A stretch of 64,000 nt of DNA, taken from contig NW_026555344.1 of NCBI RefSeq assembly GCF_029017545.1, positions 39,892,484 to 39,956,483 on the forward strand, given 5' to 3'. Numbering within the stretch: position 1 is the stretch's first letter; every line of letters begins with the position of its first letter. Below, in pieces: positions 48,521 through 61,300 of the stretch. The position numbers were made by a program, and so were the translations under genes. The notes beneath the pieces were generated by a model that was not told the DNA's origin, searched no databases, and was given only the letters and a program-made list of their open reading frames with translations. The DNA comes from Prosopis cineraria. Its lineage: Eukaryota > Streptophyta > Magnoliopsida > Fabales > Fabaceae.

Positions 48521-48967
48521 CTATAGACGCAGAGTCAAATCAAGATTTTGATCTTTCTCTTGACAACGATTCAAGATGCCAATGCTGTGGTCGTCGCTTG
48601 TGAGTGACATGTTGCTGTGCCAATTCCCCAAGCCTCTGTCGCCAACATCTTCACAAAACAGAGAATTGCCGCCGAATGTAGGTGCAGCGTTGGGTCTGAA
48701 AGGGTAAAAAATCTGATGGGGTTGGAAGTAGTGAAGACTTGAAGCGTGAGAAGCGAGGAACAGGGGAGGGCAAGCAGAGGAGCACTCCGATGCCCTTTTA
48801 GCCTTTCTGGCAGCCGTTCTCTCTTTTTTGTGGGCATTTTGGTGTCCTCCCAAAGCTTGAGAGCTGTAGAACTTTCTTGAACAGAACTGGCATTGGAAAA
48901 CTCGACATTCTTCTCCTCCTCCTTCTCCCACCCTTCGGACTGCCTTTTCCTCATCTTCCATGTCCAT
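48521..48967 (-). CDS. LATE: Single C2H2 zinc finger repressor with EAR motif (LATE FLOWERING-like)
   Basis: A small nuclear transcriptional regulator of 148 residues, intronless. One plant-type finger, CQFCSRKFYSSQALGGHQNAH (ligands Cys26, Cys29, His42, His46), carries the QALGGH signature that contacts DNA. A basic stretch (KKERTAARKAKRA) follows directly and may serve for nuclear import. The last seven residues, LDLTLRL, form an LxLxL EAR motif that recruits TOPLESS-type co-repressors. In Arabidopsis LATE (At5g48890) has this architecture and neighbours a pectate lyase gene, as here; the orthology is inference from structure and remembered order. The start MDMEDEEK at 48967 is chosen because it opens an acidic N-terminus; the frame stays open to an ATG at 49084, which would add 39 residues of leader-like sequence. 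A CTATTTATAG element at about 49010-49019 upstream supports the short form weakly. Confidence 0.85.
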   Translation of the reverse strand: MDMEDEEKAVRRVGEGGGEECRVFQCQFCSRKFYSSQALGGHQNAHKKERTAARKAKRASECSSACPPLFLASHASSLHYFQPHQIFYPFRPNAAPTFGGNSLFCEDVGDRGLGNWHSNMSLTSDDHSIGILNRCQEKDQNLDLTLRL

Positions 48968-49399
48968 CAATACACAGTGTTGAGAATGGCAAAGCAGGGC
49001 GGTGGCGGCTATAAATAGTTGAGAATAGGGATGGAGAGAGGTGTGCGTATGGGCTTGGGAAGTGGAAGAGAAGAGATAAGACACATTTCGCGCTTCCCAA
49101 ACACAGCATTTGATTCATTCCACCAATTACTTTGTTTTCGTATTAGCATGGTGCCACCCCATAGTTCCCAACTTGTCTCTGACAGCCTCGCCGTTTCATC
49201 AGCGTTTCTTTGGCTTCTTGTCTTCATAATTATTGCCCCCTTGTAGTTCTTTCCACCATTCAACATTCATCACTTGCCCTTCCACATTTTGACTCGTCAA
49301 CTAGTTTCGCTATTAAAAAATTAATTACAAATGCTTCCATTTCGTGCATAGATTGGCACCAAGAAACTACTCCCTCCATTTCGTGCATAGATTGACATG

Positions 49400-49668
49400 A
49401 ACAAATAGAATCCTAAACTATTGTTTGAAAATTATTTTGAATTCTAAACTCTTTAAATATGCAAATAAACTCTAATTACTAAATTTTTAATACTGTTACT
49501 AAATTTTTATGATTTATTTTTCTACAAATTCAATTTTAATTATTATAATACCTGCATAGGCAGTAACAGTGTTAAAAAAGTTAACAGTTAGAGTTTATTT
49601 TATATGTTTTAAAAGTTCAGGGTCTAAGGCAATTTTTGAGTAATAATTCAGGGTCTTATTCACTTATT
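49400..49668. mobile_element. Foldback MITE
   Basis: Left arm AACAAATAGAATCCTAAACT..AAATAAACTCTAA pairs with the inverse of the right arm TTAGAGTTTATTTTATATG..GGGTCTTATTCACTTATT over about 75 bp. Non-coding. Confidence 0.7.
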
Positions 49669-50553
49669 AACCCTGATAAAAATGACATGTTCTAAAAATT
49701 TTACGTGGTCCAAAATATAAAATATTTGATAACTTTTATAATTATTTTTTAAATTATATTTCTACTTTATTTATTACTCTTTTTTTTAATGATGCGTTAA
49801 AAAAAAAGATACCTTGTATAAAGTATTTAATGAATATATAATTTAAAAGATGTAAATCTTTTTTAAGAAATTAAAGTTTCAATCAATATACTTTAGAGCT
49901 GTAAATTAGTTATTAATATTTTAGATTATAGTCCAAAGAAACTACCTACAATTTTATTTATAAGTTTTTTCTAACTACATTACAATATTTAAATTATTGA
50001 TATTATCTTAAAAAAATTTTATAATTTATTTTTATTAAATGAATCATTTTTAAAAATAAATTATAAATGAAGAAAACTAAAAAAAAATCGGCTACTCTAC
50101 AAAAAAAGAAGGAAGAAAACCAAGATTCTCAACAAGCAAAAGTGAAGACTGGGATGCAATGCCGGTGCTAGTTTTGCAAGATTATCAACTTCCACGTTTT
50201 TCTCTCCGAAGAAATCCAAGTTCAACAGTCCAATCAAGAGAAAACATATTGTGGCATTTCAAGGATCAAGTTCCAAATTTCATGAACATCATTATTTCCA
50301 TCCTTGATCAGATTAAGGGCCTTTGGAGAGTCATTTCTCAAACAAAACATCTTATGTCCCTCGTCCCTGGCTAAGATTGGCAACATGAGGTTCTCAATTG
50401 TGCAATTTTTTACTCTCTACTCATCGAAAATTACAGAGGGATAAGATTAGAAAAAAGTTATTAATGACAAACTTTTTTATACAAACTGACTTATGAAAAA
50501 GACTATAAATTTCCTTTAAAAGATGACTTATATATGGGGTTGGAAAGAGTATA

Positions 50554-50738
50554 TACTCCCTCCAATCCTATTTAAGTGTTACTTTATAGCAAGATTGCAT
50601 TATTTTTTAAAGTTTTACTATAGCATTGCACCAACTAAAAGTTAAGAGTAAATATAGAAAGAATATGTAAATTTAAATTTCATTAAGTAAATGTAAATCA
50701 ATCAAAAGTATCTTATAATTATGAACGAAGGGAGCATA
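50554..50738. mobile_element. Stowaway-like MITE
   Basis: TACTCCCTCCAATCCTATTTAAG at the left and (inverted) TATGCTCCCTTCGTTCATAATTATAAG at the right. Confidence 0.75.
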
Positions 50739-52328
50739 AATCCTGATTAACACAAAGCAGAGAAAACAGAGGAGAGGAGAGCATTGATTGAGGGAGGCTG
50801 AAAGAGCATAACGGCAGAAGGGACCAATGAAAATGGAAAGAGAAGGTTGGGAGTAAGTAAGAGCATTGTGCAGAGAGCATTGGGCAGTAATAATGGATGG
50901 GATGAATTGTTGGCTCTTTCCTTCCCTTTCGCCCATAAATGCTCTGACCACAGAGCACTTCGAATTGGGAGATTATGGGGCTAAGCCCCTACTGACTCCT
51001 AACATCCATACTTCTACCTATTCATTCTCTACTCTTCCATTATCCGCTGCCACCACCTTGCAATTGCCCACTCCTTGCATGCCCCCTTTGCTTTCAAGTC
51101 CTTTTCCAGACTTGTTCAATCCAATCAGTTATCCCCTTTACATCACTCTTCTAACTTCTGCTGTAATTTAGTTTTAACATATCTCATGAAAATTAGCCTG
51201 TCAGTATTTTAGTATTTTGTCTAAACGCTGGCTTATCAAAAAGGCAATGGTCACATTATATCACAGTGAAGGGTGCAAATATACCCCCTCACTTTAGAAA
51301 AAATTACATATATAAATTTTACAACTTTGCAACATCTACTTTTAATATTTTGTACTTTATAAATTAATAAGATAGTTGAGCTCAAAAACTTATCAAATTT
51401 TAGTAGCCAAGATAAAACATAGAAAGCATATTCATATAACAAGCCATATTAATCTATTCAGTATAACTTTTCACAAAAAAAAGGAACAATTTATTTATAT
51501 TATTATAATTTTAGTTTTAAATGTAATTATTATTCTTTAATTAATAAATTATTATTTACCAAAACTAGTAAGTTCTAAATTAAATTATCATGCATTCCTG
51601 GAGACTGCCAAAGGCAAAATTCTAATTCAAATGTTTGTTGTGGGGAATAGGCTGGGATAGGAGTACATTTAATTATTAACAGACCAAACTTGTTAAGGTG
51701 CACGTCTCAACATTTTCTGCTGCAAGTTGTTCTATGTACATGATGCTCACGTGATGGGATATAATATCCCACCACCCCTCCCCTGACCCAAAAAAAAAAA
51801 ATAATAATAATAATAAAATAAAAAACCCGGAGCACAAGTTCCTCATTGAAAGAACCATACTGCTTCACTTAAAAAGTATTGCTACACTAAATCCACTGCA
51901 TTGAAATCAACAAACAAGTTCGCCAACCATGTAAGTTGTAATAATATTCCCAGTGACAAGCTGATGGTAAATAAAGAACTAAGATGACAAAAACGAAACC
52001 TCGTCTATTGATCTTGAAGGATGTAAAATACAAGCCCTTAACACTGTATATTAGTAATAATTAAGAAAGAATGAATATACTGCTTTGATCAAAGCAAACA
52101 AAATAAAGAAGTACAATTCAACCTCCGATCGTACTGTAAGTTAAGTATCAATCATCCCGAATTAAAATAATTACATGCATCAACACTAAAATTGAATTTT
52201 GTCAAGAAAAGCATGCACAGTAATCAGTAACCTTATGGTAAGGGAGAAGGGTTGAGCACATCTTATGATCATAGCATCAATTAAAAATATAGATGAAATG
52301 AGTTGGGGACTGAACAATTTGCATCAAA

Positions 52329-55300
52329 TCAAGAACAACCAAAACATCTACTTATAGATAAAAAACTTGAGGGCGCTGGCTCTGGCTCTGGCTCTGGTTT
52401 TTTCCGAGGAAGCTGCTTAAAAAATGCTTTCACAGCTCCTTCTACACCATCTTCATTTTCCATGGCTTTGGCAAGTTCTACTGCACGTTCCTTTACCTGG
52501 CATGATATTTGCGTAAGGACACATGATAGTTAGCTTATTCCAGAATGCACCATATCAAATTTGACAACATTCATCAAAATCGAATTGCTTAGCTCAACAC
52601 CTAATCCCTCGGCAGCAAGGTTAATGTCAGCTCACAAGTTCTTAAAAGGAAGTAGTATACATACAACTCACTAGCTTGTTCAACAAATATAACTCAGAAC
52701 GAAGTTTAATCATGAAAATCCAGCATAAAGAGCTTCTGCAATCTGTGATTGGATATATTAACCATATACTGAGGGTCTCAAACTTGTGCATCGCAAATGG
52801 TGTCCACCATGCTATAAAAAAAATGTGTCCGCCAAACAAATCTAGCACAAACAATTTGCTAAAACCAAGATATGAAAACACAAACAATCATGTTTATCTT
52901 ATGAGTCCCTAGGGTCTAACAAGCTGCCACTTGATTTTTCTATATTATATCCAAACCTTTGACCACAATGACCCCGAACTCATAGTGAGAAAGGGTTACT
53001 GTTGGATTCATTGAAATACTGGAAGGGCACAAATAAGCACCTCTCCATAGAACCGTGTCCCAGGCATAGGGTATCCTATAAGCAACTTCCCACTTCAGAC
53101 ATCTAATTGGAAACCCGGACAAACTATGATGTACAATTCGTTAGCATTATTATGCAAAGCTCGAAAAAGAGGCAGTCTCCATTTTCAATCAGCAAACTTA
53201 CTATGCGGCTAACTGCTGCTTCAATATTTTTCCCAACCCCCCCACCCTTCCCTGGCAACACGAATTTCAAAAGCATATGCACAAGAGAGAATGACAATAA
53301 AGTTTCAAAAGGATAAATTAAAGACAGTTAAGTTCTCAACAAAATTTTCCATTAAATAAATTATAAATATCAATTCAAACAGTTATAAACAAGAATATGA
53401 ATTGCAAACTAATTGTTATATTTAGAATTCAAACATCGTATTTGCAATTGAAGCTTTTAAATTTGCAACTATCTAAATCGATATTTACAACTGTTTTTTC
53501 AAAAAAATTTATCAAGGACCCAACTGTAATTAATTTCTTCTTATAGGACTTAAATTCCATTTTCTCCCTATATTCAAAGCAGTAAGTTAAACTAGTTCAT
53601 TCAATTATCCTTGAGCAACATAGTGCAACAACTTATTACTATCAAACTTAACTATGATACCATAGGAGTCCAATTTTGATGCTCATCACTTGGTGAGCAT
53701 CTAGACTGTCCATATGAAAAATATGGATGGTGTAGATTTATTGCTTTTATTTTTTTATTTTATTTTATTTTATTATAAAAATTATAAAATTATAATAAAT
53801 CTACCTTATCATTAATCTGAACAATACACATTTTAGTTGGATAATCTAATTTAATATTAATTTTTTTAAAAAGAATTTATAAATTGACTATCCAAACATA
53901 CTCTAAACAGATTGGATCCTAAGTACGTCTGGATAGCCAATTATAAAAATTTTAAAAAAAAATTAATATTAATTTGGACCATCCAGATTAAATCTGTATT
54001 ATTTAGATTGATAATAAGATAAATTTATTAAAATTTTCTATTTTTTTTTTAATAAATATAAAATAAAATATAAAATAAAAAACTGAAAATCAGGACGGTC
54101 CAGATTTTGCACTGAACCCAATCGCAATACTGTAGTCATGTAAGACTTCTCGTAAGCTTAGATTTTTCTTATCACAATCCACATATTCACAAATCAACAT
54201 TACGAATGCATAATTCGCAGGCCAAAATAGACAAAGCCATAAGATTTTAGCCCCACAATCTTCTTTTGGATGAAGCAGGTTCCTCTCTGGCTCTCTCCAG
54301 GCTTTCAGTAGGATCAAACTAAATAAATTGACTAGTAGAGAGAATTTATTTTTCACCTTGGAATCTAGCATATAATTTATTGCGTCGACTAACTTGGGCA
54401 GTGAAAACTCATCAACTGGAATAGGTGCAGGGCCGACTCCTCTGGCATGTACTCTATCACCCCAGAACGGTTGATCGCCAAAGAAAGGAACTATGGTTGT
54501 CGGGCACTATCACAAAGTACAACAATAAGAAGAAAGCATAACCAAATAATATTATATAAAGAATTCAAGAAACTACAAATTCCTTACAGCAGCTTTTAAC
54601 CCAGCAGCCGTTGTTCCAGCACCTCCATGATGAACCTGAATGTCACCTTTGTTTACTATTTTATCCAATAAAAATTATGCATGAAATTTCATCAGGAGAA
54701 ACTGAAACACTAAAAGAAAGTTGGCAAAATATACCCTACGGAAAATATAAAAAACACTAAAAGAAACTCGGCGAAACATAACCCTATGGAAAATATATGT
54801 ATTTATAAATATTATTAAGATTAATAAAATGAACATAAATCTTCTGCTGGCACAGCCAAGTCTCAATCATTTAATGTTGCCAAGAGCTTGAATTCTACTC
54901 AGATCGCTTTATTCAAATCTTTAGTTTGTTAAATAATGCAGTCCCCCCACCCTTCTTATCATCCAAAGAGTGCAGCAAAGACATTCAAGCGTTACTGTAT
55001 AAGATTTCATTGTGCAGTCACTGATCAACAAAGGTATAACAAACTATAATCCACACCTAACAATAAAAAATGATGCAAGTATAAATTTACTATCCTTTTT
55101 GCATTGAACTCCAACAACGTCTTATCCCACTAGGTAGACTCAGCTATATGAAATAGGCCTTATCCAGTAGTATAAACTACCAACGGAACTTAAGCACTTG
55201 CAATAAGCTGATGAGAAAAATAGCTAGTTATATATCAATTAGTCAACATATGACTTGACAAAAAGGAAGGGATATCCAGCTGCCTTAGTCAGCATCAACA

Positions 55301-58300
55301 CCAAATAGACTCAGTTATACCAGTTCATACAAGGTCGATGCTACATAATCACCATAGAGAAGGTTTATATCTTCCAAAAATAACAAATAGAATTGCAAGG
55401 GCAGGTTCATCCCGCATGGTTGACAAGAACTGCAATTCTCAATGTGCAGACTCATAATCAAACCTACTCTAAGAGACAGCTTGGTTGGCTTGAATTCTTG
55501 AGTGATCATGTTTTAAAACCATGCCTTAAACACTCAAGTATGACCACCACCTTGTAATAAATGCATATCATAGTAATGAGTGCAATTTTCACACTTATAT
55601 CGGCACCTTTTGGTTAATATTGATGCAAAATATGACTATCTCAAGGGTATTTCACATGATTTCATCCATCAATACTTGCAAGAAGCCATCAGGAACATAA
55701 TCACATGAAATGAAGTCCAAAATCGCATCAAACCAAGCCAAAATGCACAGCAGCATAATCGGCACCAGTTGAGCTTGATCTAACACAGATTAGGATTGTG
55801 GATGGCAGAAAGACAAGTTACGAGAAGACCTGGCACCAGTCATGATGGTGCATGACTGACCTGGCATCAGTTTGATCAGAAGGACGAGCTTTTGAGCAGT
55901 TTTAACCTAGTAAAGCATCCATAAATTGGGGGACAATAAAAAAAGGGGGGGTTCAACATTGGTCATCCAAGAAGCAGCTAGAACTCATTTTAAAGCACTT
56001 TTGGAGCCTTTCTAAACAGAGATATCAAGGATAAGATTGAAAAAGAAGGCAAATCAAGGAGAGATAGACGGAGAACATCATTCCCACCAGTCAATTCTAA
56101 GTTTATCTTTTCCTTTATTTTTGAATCATTTTTTGGGATTCTAGAACATCTTTATTGTTCATTTCATATATGAATTGCTAAATCCCAAGCTAGATGTAAG
56201 GATGTATCCTAACCCACGGAAAATTTATTCAAACATTTGTTCCATGACTTTGTGTATTTGATTAATAGTTATAGATTGAACTCCTATTCATGTCAATCTT
56301 CTTTTTGCTTATTGTGGATTGTTTGTCTAACAATCTCTTAATCTAATCCTTGGAGCTAGGTGAGGACGGACAAGTGAAATCTAATTCTAGAACTAAGAAG
56401 TTAAACATGATATATCGAGATTAGAAATAGGTCTAGGTGGTTGTCATAGTTTAAGGTCATGGCTTAACAAGTTAGATTAATGTCAGTTCGATTGAAAGAT
56501 AATTATGGTTAATTAGATTCAAACTAATAGACCAACAGATTATTAGGATACATTAGTAAAGTAATGATCACTATTACAAATGAAAAGAGTCATAGCTCAA
56601 GTTCATAATTAGTTCCCCAGAAGTTAAAGTCCAATTCCATAGTGACGTCCTTAGTGGTTGGCTGGTTGCATTGCAATTTTTATTTGCTATATTACTTTAG
56701 CTTATTCATTATAATCTCAACTCAACTGTATTGCTTCTTGCTTGTTTGGCCAAAATTAATTATAATACTCCTTCCATCCCAAATTATAAGACACTTTTAG
56801 ACAAAATCTCACATACCAATAAACCTCATTAAATACACTAACAACCTTATCTTTCCAAAACAAAATATGAACTTTCAAAAATACCCATCTTTTAATATAT
56901 TAAAAAGAGAATGGACGAAAATTAATTACAGAGAGAGAAAGGGTAATATTGGAATTGATACATTTAATGAAACCTTGATATATCCAAAGTGTCTTATATT
57001 TTGGGATGGAAAAACTCCTTCAAAAGTGCCCTATAATTTGGAATGGAGGGAGTAGTATATATAACTCCATTAAATGTTCAACACTAGAATACTCTAGGCA
57101 GTTTATTACAACAAAAATCAACCCTATATAGTTGTATGGGATTGCACTGATCAAATTTTTTAGTCACCACAACATATACTCCCCTATATGGTTGTTTAAG
57201 CCATAGCCCAAACATACCCTTCCAAGTTTGAACCAAAAGAACTTAGTCAGCGAGCACAAAAAGTCCACAACTGCTACAAACTAGCATAATTACATGATGT
57301 AGGAAAAGGGAAAAAGGAGGAGGGAGGATAAGAGAAGAATGAAGGGACAGGTAGAGAAATTGGGAGAGTGACAACATATATTCTGTATATTATTTGATAG
57401 ACCAAACAGGTCTAACATTGAAATAAACCTTAGGGCTATTTATAGAGCTCTAAGTACAATTATTAAAAATCATGATCAATATAATGATTATTTAAAATAA
57501 TTTAAACCTAAATAAGATAAAATAAAAGATAAGATCAAATATAATTCAAAACAAATTAAAGAAAACCTAACTTTTAAAGTAAAGATTACTAAATTCAAAA
57601 TGGACTTGATAATTCTAAAATTTTCTTTTTTCCCCTTTTGGGCCACAGAATTCTAAGCTTTTCTGCACTTAGCATGAATCTGCAGTTCTCCATTCTCCCC
57701 CCCCCTTCCCGATAAAAGCAGTTCTCCATTATTTCAACTATGAGAAAATTGGTGATTCAGCAATATCTAGGTTACTATCATAACGTGCTGAACCAGAGTA
57801 AACAAACTAGAAAATCTTACCACAGCCTTGCAGCGTAAGAATAGCCAATCATGAGGAACATTATCCAATAAGTATATTGAATCCTTTGGTTCTGCCACTG
57901 GGAAGAAGCATATATAATCAAAAATAAATTAATTAATTAATTAATTAATATCATAGGAGAAGAAAGAATAAGCAATATCCTTACAATTCCCTAGACCCCC
58001 CCATCCTTTATTGATGATGCCCCTCTGCCCAGTTTTCTCCAGTGCTTCTACAATTATTTGAGTCATTTTTTCTGGCTCTTCAACAGGCTGTAATAAGATC
58101 ATGGCGGTGACAAGCAATGAGGTAAAACAAGTCTGATTTCTCTTTCCTATCAAGCCTTAAAAGTTTTTCAAACAAAATAAAACATTTGATCCTCAAGATA
58201 TAAAATCTTTCAGTAATTCCTCGACACTATAGGATGGTAAACAAACACAAAATTCAGCATTCCGCAAGTCATAATAACCAGAAGGTCACTAACTCGCAGT

Positions 58301-61300
58301 GGCTTTTAAAATAGATTACAATGCCTAGTATGGGGTGAAACAAAAAACAAAAATATAAATCCTTAAACCTTATTACAATTGCGTCAAGATTTGCAATCTA
58401 ATCCAACAATAAAAAATAGACAAGGAAAAAACTCAGATTGTGTAACTCTCATGATAATAATAGTTCTAAGGTCCTTGATTTTAAAAATAGACAATACAAC
58501 TTTGCTTGTTACTCCATGTATCAAAGTAAATGGAAGCAAGATAACACTTGATAGATACTTTGAGGAGGTACCTTGTCATCAGAATCCATTTTGTCACTCA
58601 GTAAAAATGATGAGTCACCAAACCATATTCCTAAAGCTAGATTCAGCACAGAGAATTCATATATGAATAAAAGACATAAAAAGTGGGTGTAAGAAGACTC
58701 ACCAGGCTACCAAATCCAACATAAATGGGCTTGTCACCAGCTTCAAGCCACTTTACAAGGGACTCAGCAGGTTCATAGTTTGATGCAAGATCAAGGAAGC
58801 AAAATCCTACCACATCAATTTTTGGTCCCCAATCTGCCAACCAAGAAAAAACAGGGATTTAATGTTTATTCCAAAAGACTAAGCTTCAGAATATAGAATT
58901 AGTCGTTTGAATTTCTCAACACTGACCATACTGTTAATATATAACAGTAAAACATCCATATTGGATATTGAGAAACAGAATTCAACCTAGTAAAAGTTAT
59001 TGAGAAATATCCTCATTGGATACAACTATTGCCAGTCAAGAGAATCATGCCATAGACCTTTCTATTCATTGAAATGATATTTTTATCCATTACATCTAAC
59101 CACAACGGGAGACCAAGGAAAAGAATGAATATATATAGAAGTTAATATTTTTATCATAAAGAATATGAGCAGAACACAAAGCACTAGAGTCATGCAATAG
59201 AGGATTCAAGAAATCTCTGCTAGGATATAGAACAGTATCTATCAACTCCTAATAAAATGACGACATAAAAAGCATTAAAAAATGATATCTGAAGCAACCA
59301 CCTTTTGGTTTAGGAACAAGGTGAGGACTCCATATATATGCATGTGGAACATCAGTGTCTGAGCCTTGTGAACCACTTAGATATGTGACTGGTCGCAATT
59401 TCAGCTTTTTCTTCCTAAGATCATTAATCATGTCCCGTATTCCCAGCCAAATCAATGAGTCAACAATTTGATATGAAAGCTGAAAGAGTTAGAAATGATC
59501 AGTTTTGAGCAAAATAAGAGGGCAACCGAAAAAAGGGGGAATGAAAGGAAGATGATAACAGATACAAATTAAATAACTCACCCTGTAACCAGCTTGTTGC
59601 TTTACACGGGACAAAGGATGTGGAAATTCACTGGTTGGACTGGAAGGAAAAGGAAAAATACATATAATAGATACGAATCCCCCGCAAAACTTAAACTAAC
59701 ACAATCAATAGGTAAAGAACATGAATAAAAAACAATAGACTGAAAAATAACTGAATGAAATTGTGAAACAACAAGATCACATTACCAAGATGAGACTTAC
59801 GTCCATGGCATGGTGAAAAATATATGTATTGGAATTTTCAGTGCCTCTGCCACGTGGGTATGCCCTAAAGAAGGATATTGCAATTTCAGACCAGTCAAAC
59901 AATATAATTAACAAGCAGGCAGAAAAAGGCATAGTAAAAACAAAGAAAAGAGCAGTATAGAAACAGCAACCAAAATTAGAAAGTAGAAGCAACAATTATT
60001 CCATGATAACATATCTTATCTAGCAGGGACAAGAAAAGAAAACTGGAAGCCAGTGAGATATAAGACAGCATGGCATATCATCTTGCAACTAAAGTTAGAA
60101 TATGATGAGAAATATAGTCTATTGATGGAGCTCAAGGTCTCTTTCTGAGGCAGATTTTCCAGACCATTTTGATTCACAGTGATAAAAGAAATATTTTAAT
60201 GGATCTTAAAATCAGCAATCAATCAATGGAATTATGGAATTATATAAAATGGAATTCTGTAAACATGCCAAAGATTCAAGGGAATAATATGGAAGCTTTC
60301 TTCCATCCAATATTCATCTATCAGTATTTAGGTTGAGAGGTTCAGACAAATTATGATTTTAAGTTAATGAAAAGTTCTATCTGTCAAGAGCACCTTTAAG
60401 TGCAAGCAATGGAACAAGCCATAAATTCTGTGCAGAAGCCTTGGGCGAGAGAAGGCAATTTAAGTTTAAACATCAATTCGAAGGGTAACTGAAGCTGAGG
60501 GCCTTTTGTTTCTTTTCTTCTTCTCCTCCTCCTCCCTTTGTTGTGGTGCATTGAAGGAAAATCGCCTCACAGAGAAAAGGGTTAAGAGAAGGTAAAGGGG
60601 TGAGAAACAAAGAAAAGGAGGGAGAAACAAAGAGAAAATTGGGGGGGGGGGAACTTGGAGGAGAGAATGAGAACAAAATTCTTAACTTTATTCAATTCAT
60701 AAAAAAAAAATAGTGCTCCTAATAGAACCCTAGGTACAATTGTTTAAATAATATAATATAAAATAATCCTAAATAAGATAAGACAATTCCCAATAAGATA
60801 GGATAACAGGTTAAATCCTACAAATCTGGATCCAAACTAATTTTATTTAAAAGATAATATAAATCCTAAGAATTTAAAATAAAAATCACACAAATTCAAT
60901 GTGATCAAATCCTAAGGTTCCCAACTCCTGATAAAGTCTTCCATTTTCCATTATTCTTCCCAGCTTAAAAGAACCTCCTCTAGAAAGTAAAGTTGCCAAT
61001 GGGACTCCATGGACCTCTTTAGTTATTAAAGTATCATAGACTCAAAACAATTTAAGGGGTATTAGTCATTAGTGATTTTGTCCCAACTATACTCTCAGGC
61101 AACAATTCTAAGATGACCTGACTCTGATGCCAAATTGATGTGAAATGGAGGAGGGGAAGGAAGTAGAGAGAAGGGGACAAGGGAGAGATGGAAAGAAAGG
61201 AAGGAGAAAACAAAGAGAAATTGAGGGGGCAAGAAGAATTTAAGAGAGAGAGAGTGAGCACAAAATTCTTGACTTTATTCAATTCATCAAAAAGGTCAAA

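Larger units (their letters stand above)
48968..52328. other. Spacer between the zinc finger gene and the UGT80 gene
   Basis: Contains the zinc finger promoter and two non-coding elements (listed at 49400 and 50554). A short direct duplication CCATTTCGTGCATAGATTG occurs at 49337 and 49376. Sequence near 50130-50380 and 50750-51170 is less AT-rich but shows no recognisable gene. Confidence 0.5.
54636..57820 (-). other. 3.2-kb UGT80 intron with repeats
   Basis: Intron between the exon ending GCTGTG (residues KAV) and the HHGGAGTT exon. It holds the MITE at 56766-57054 and an LTR-like scrap at about 57310-57610. No nested gene is evident. Confidence 0.8.

Noticed and set aside
56867..57055. 62-codon ORF
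   Set aside because: It falls inside a Stowaway-like MITE and ends in its inverted terminal repeat.
61240..61257. GAGAGAGAGTGAGCAC, similar to the end of miR156
   Set aside because: It lies in a purine-rich TRIM repeat, the 5' half of the miRNA does not match and no hairpin is seen.
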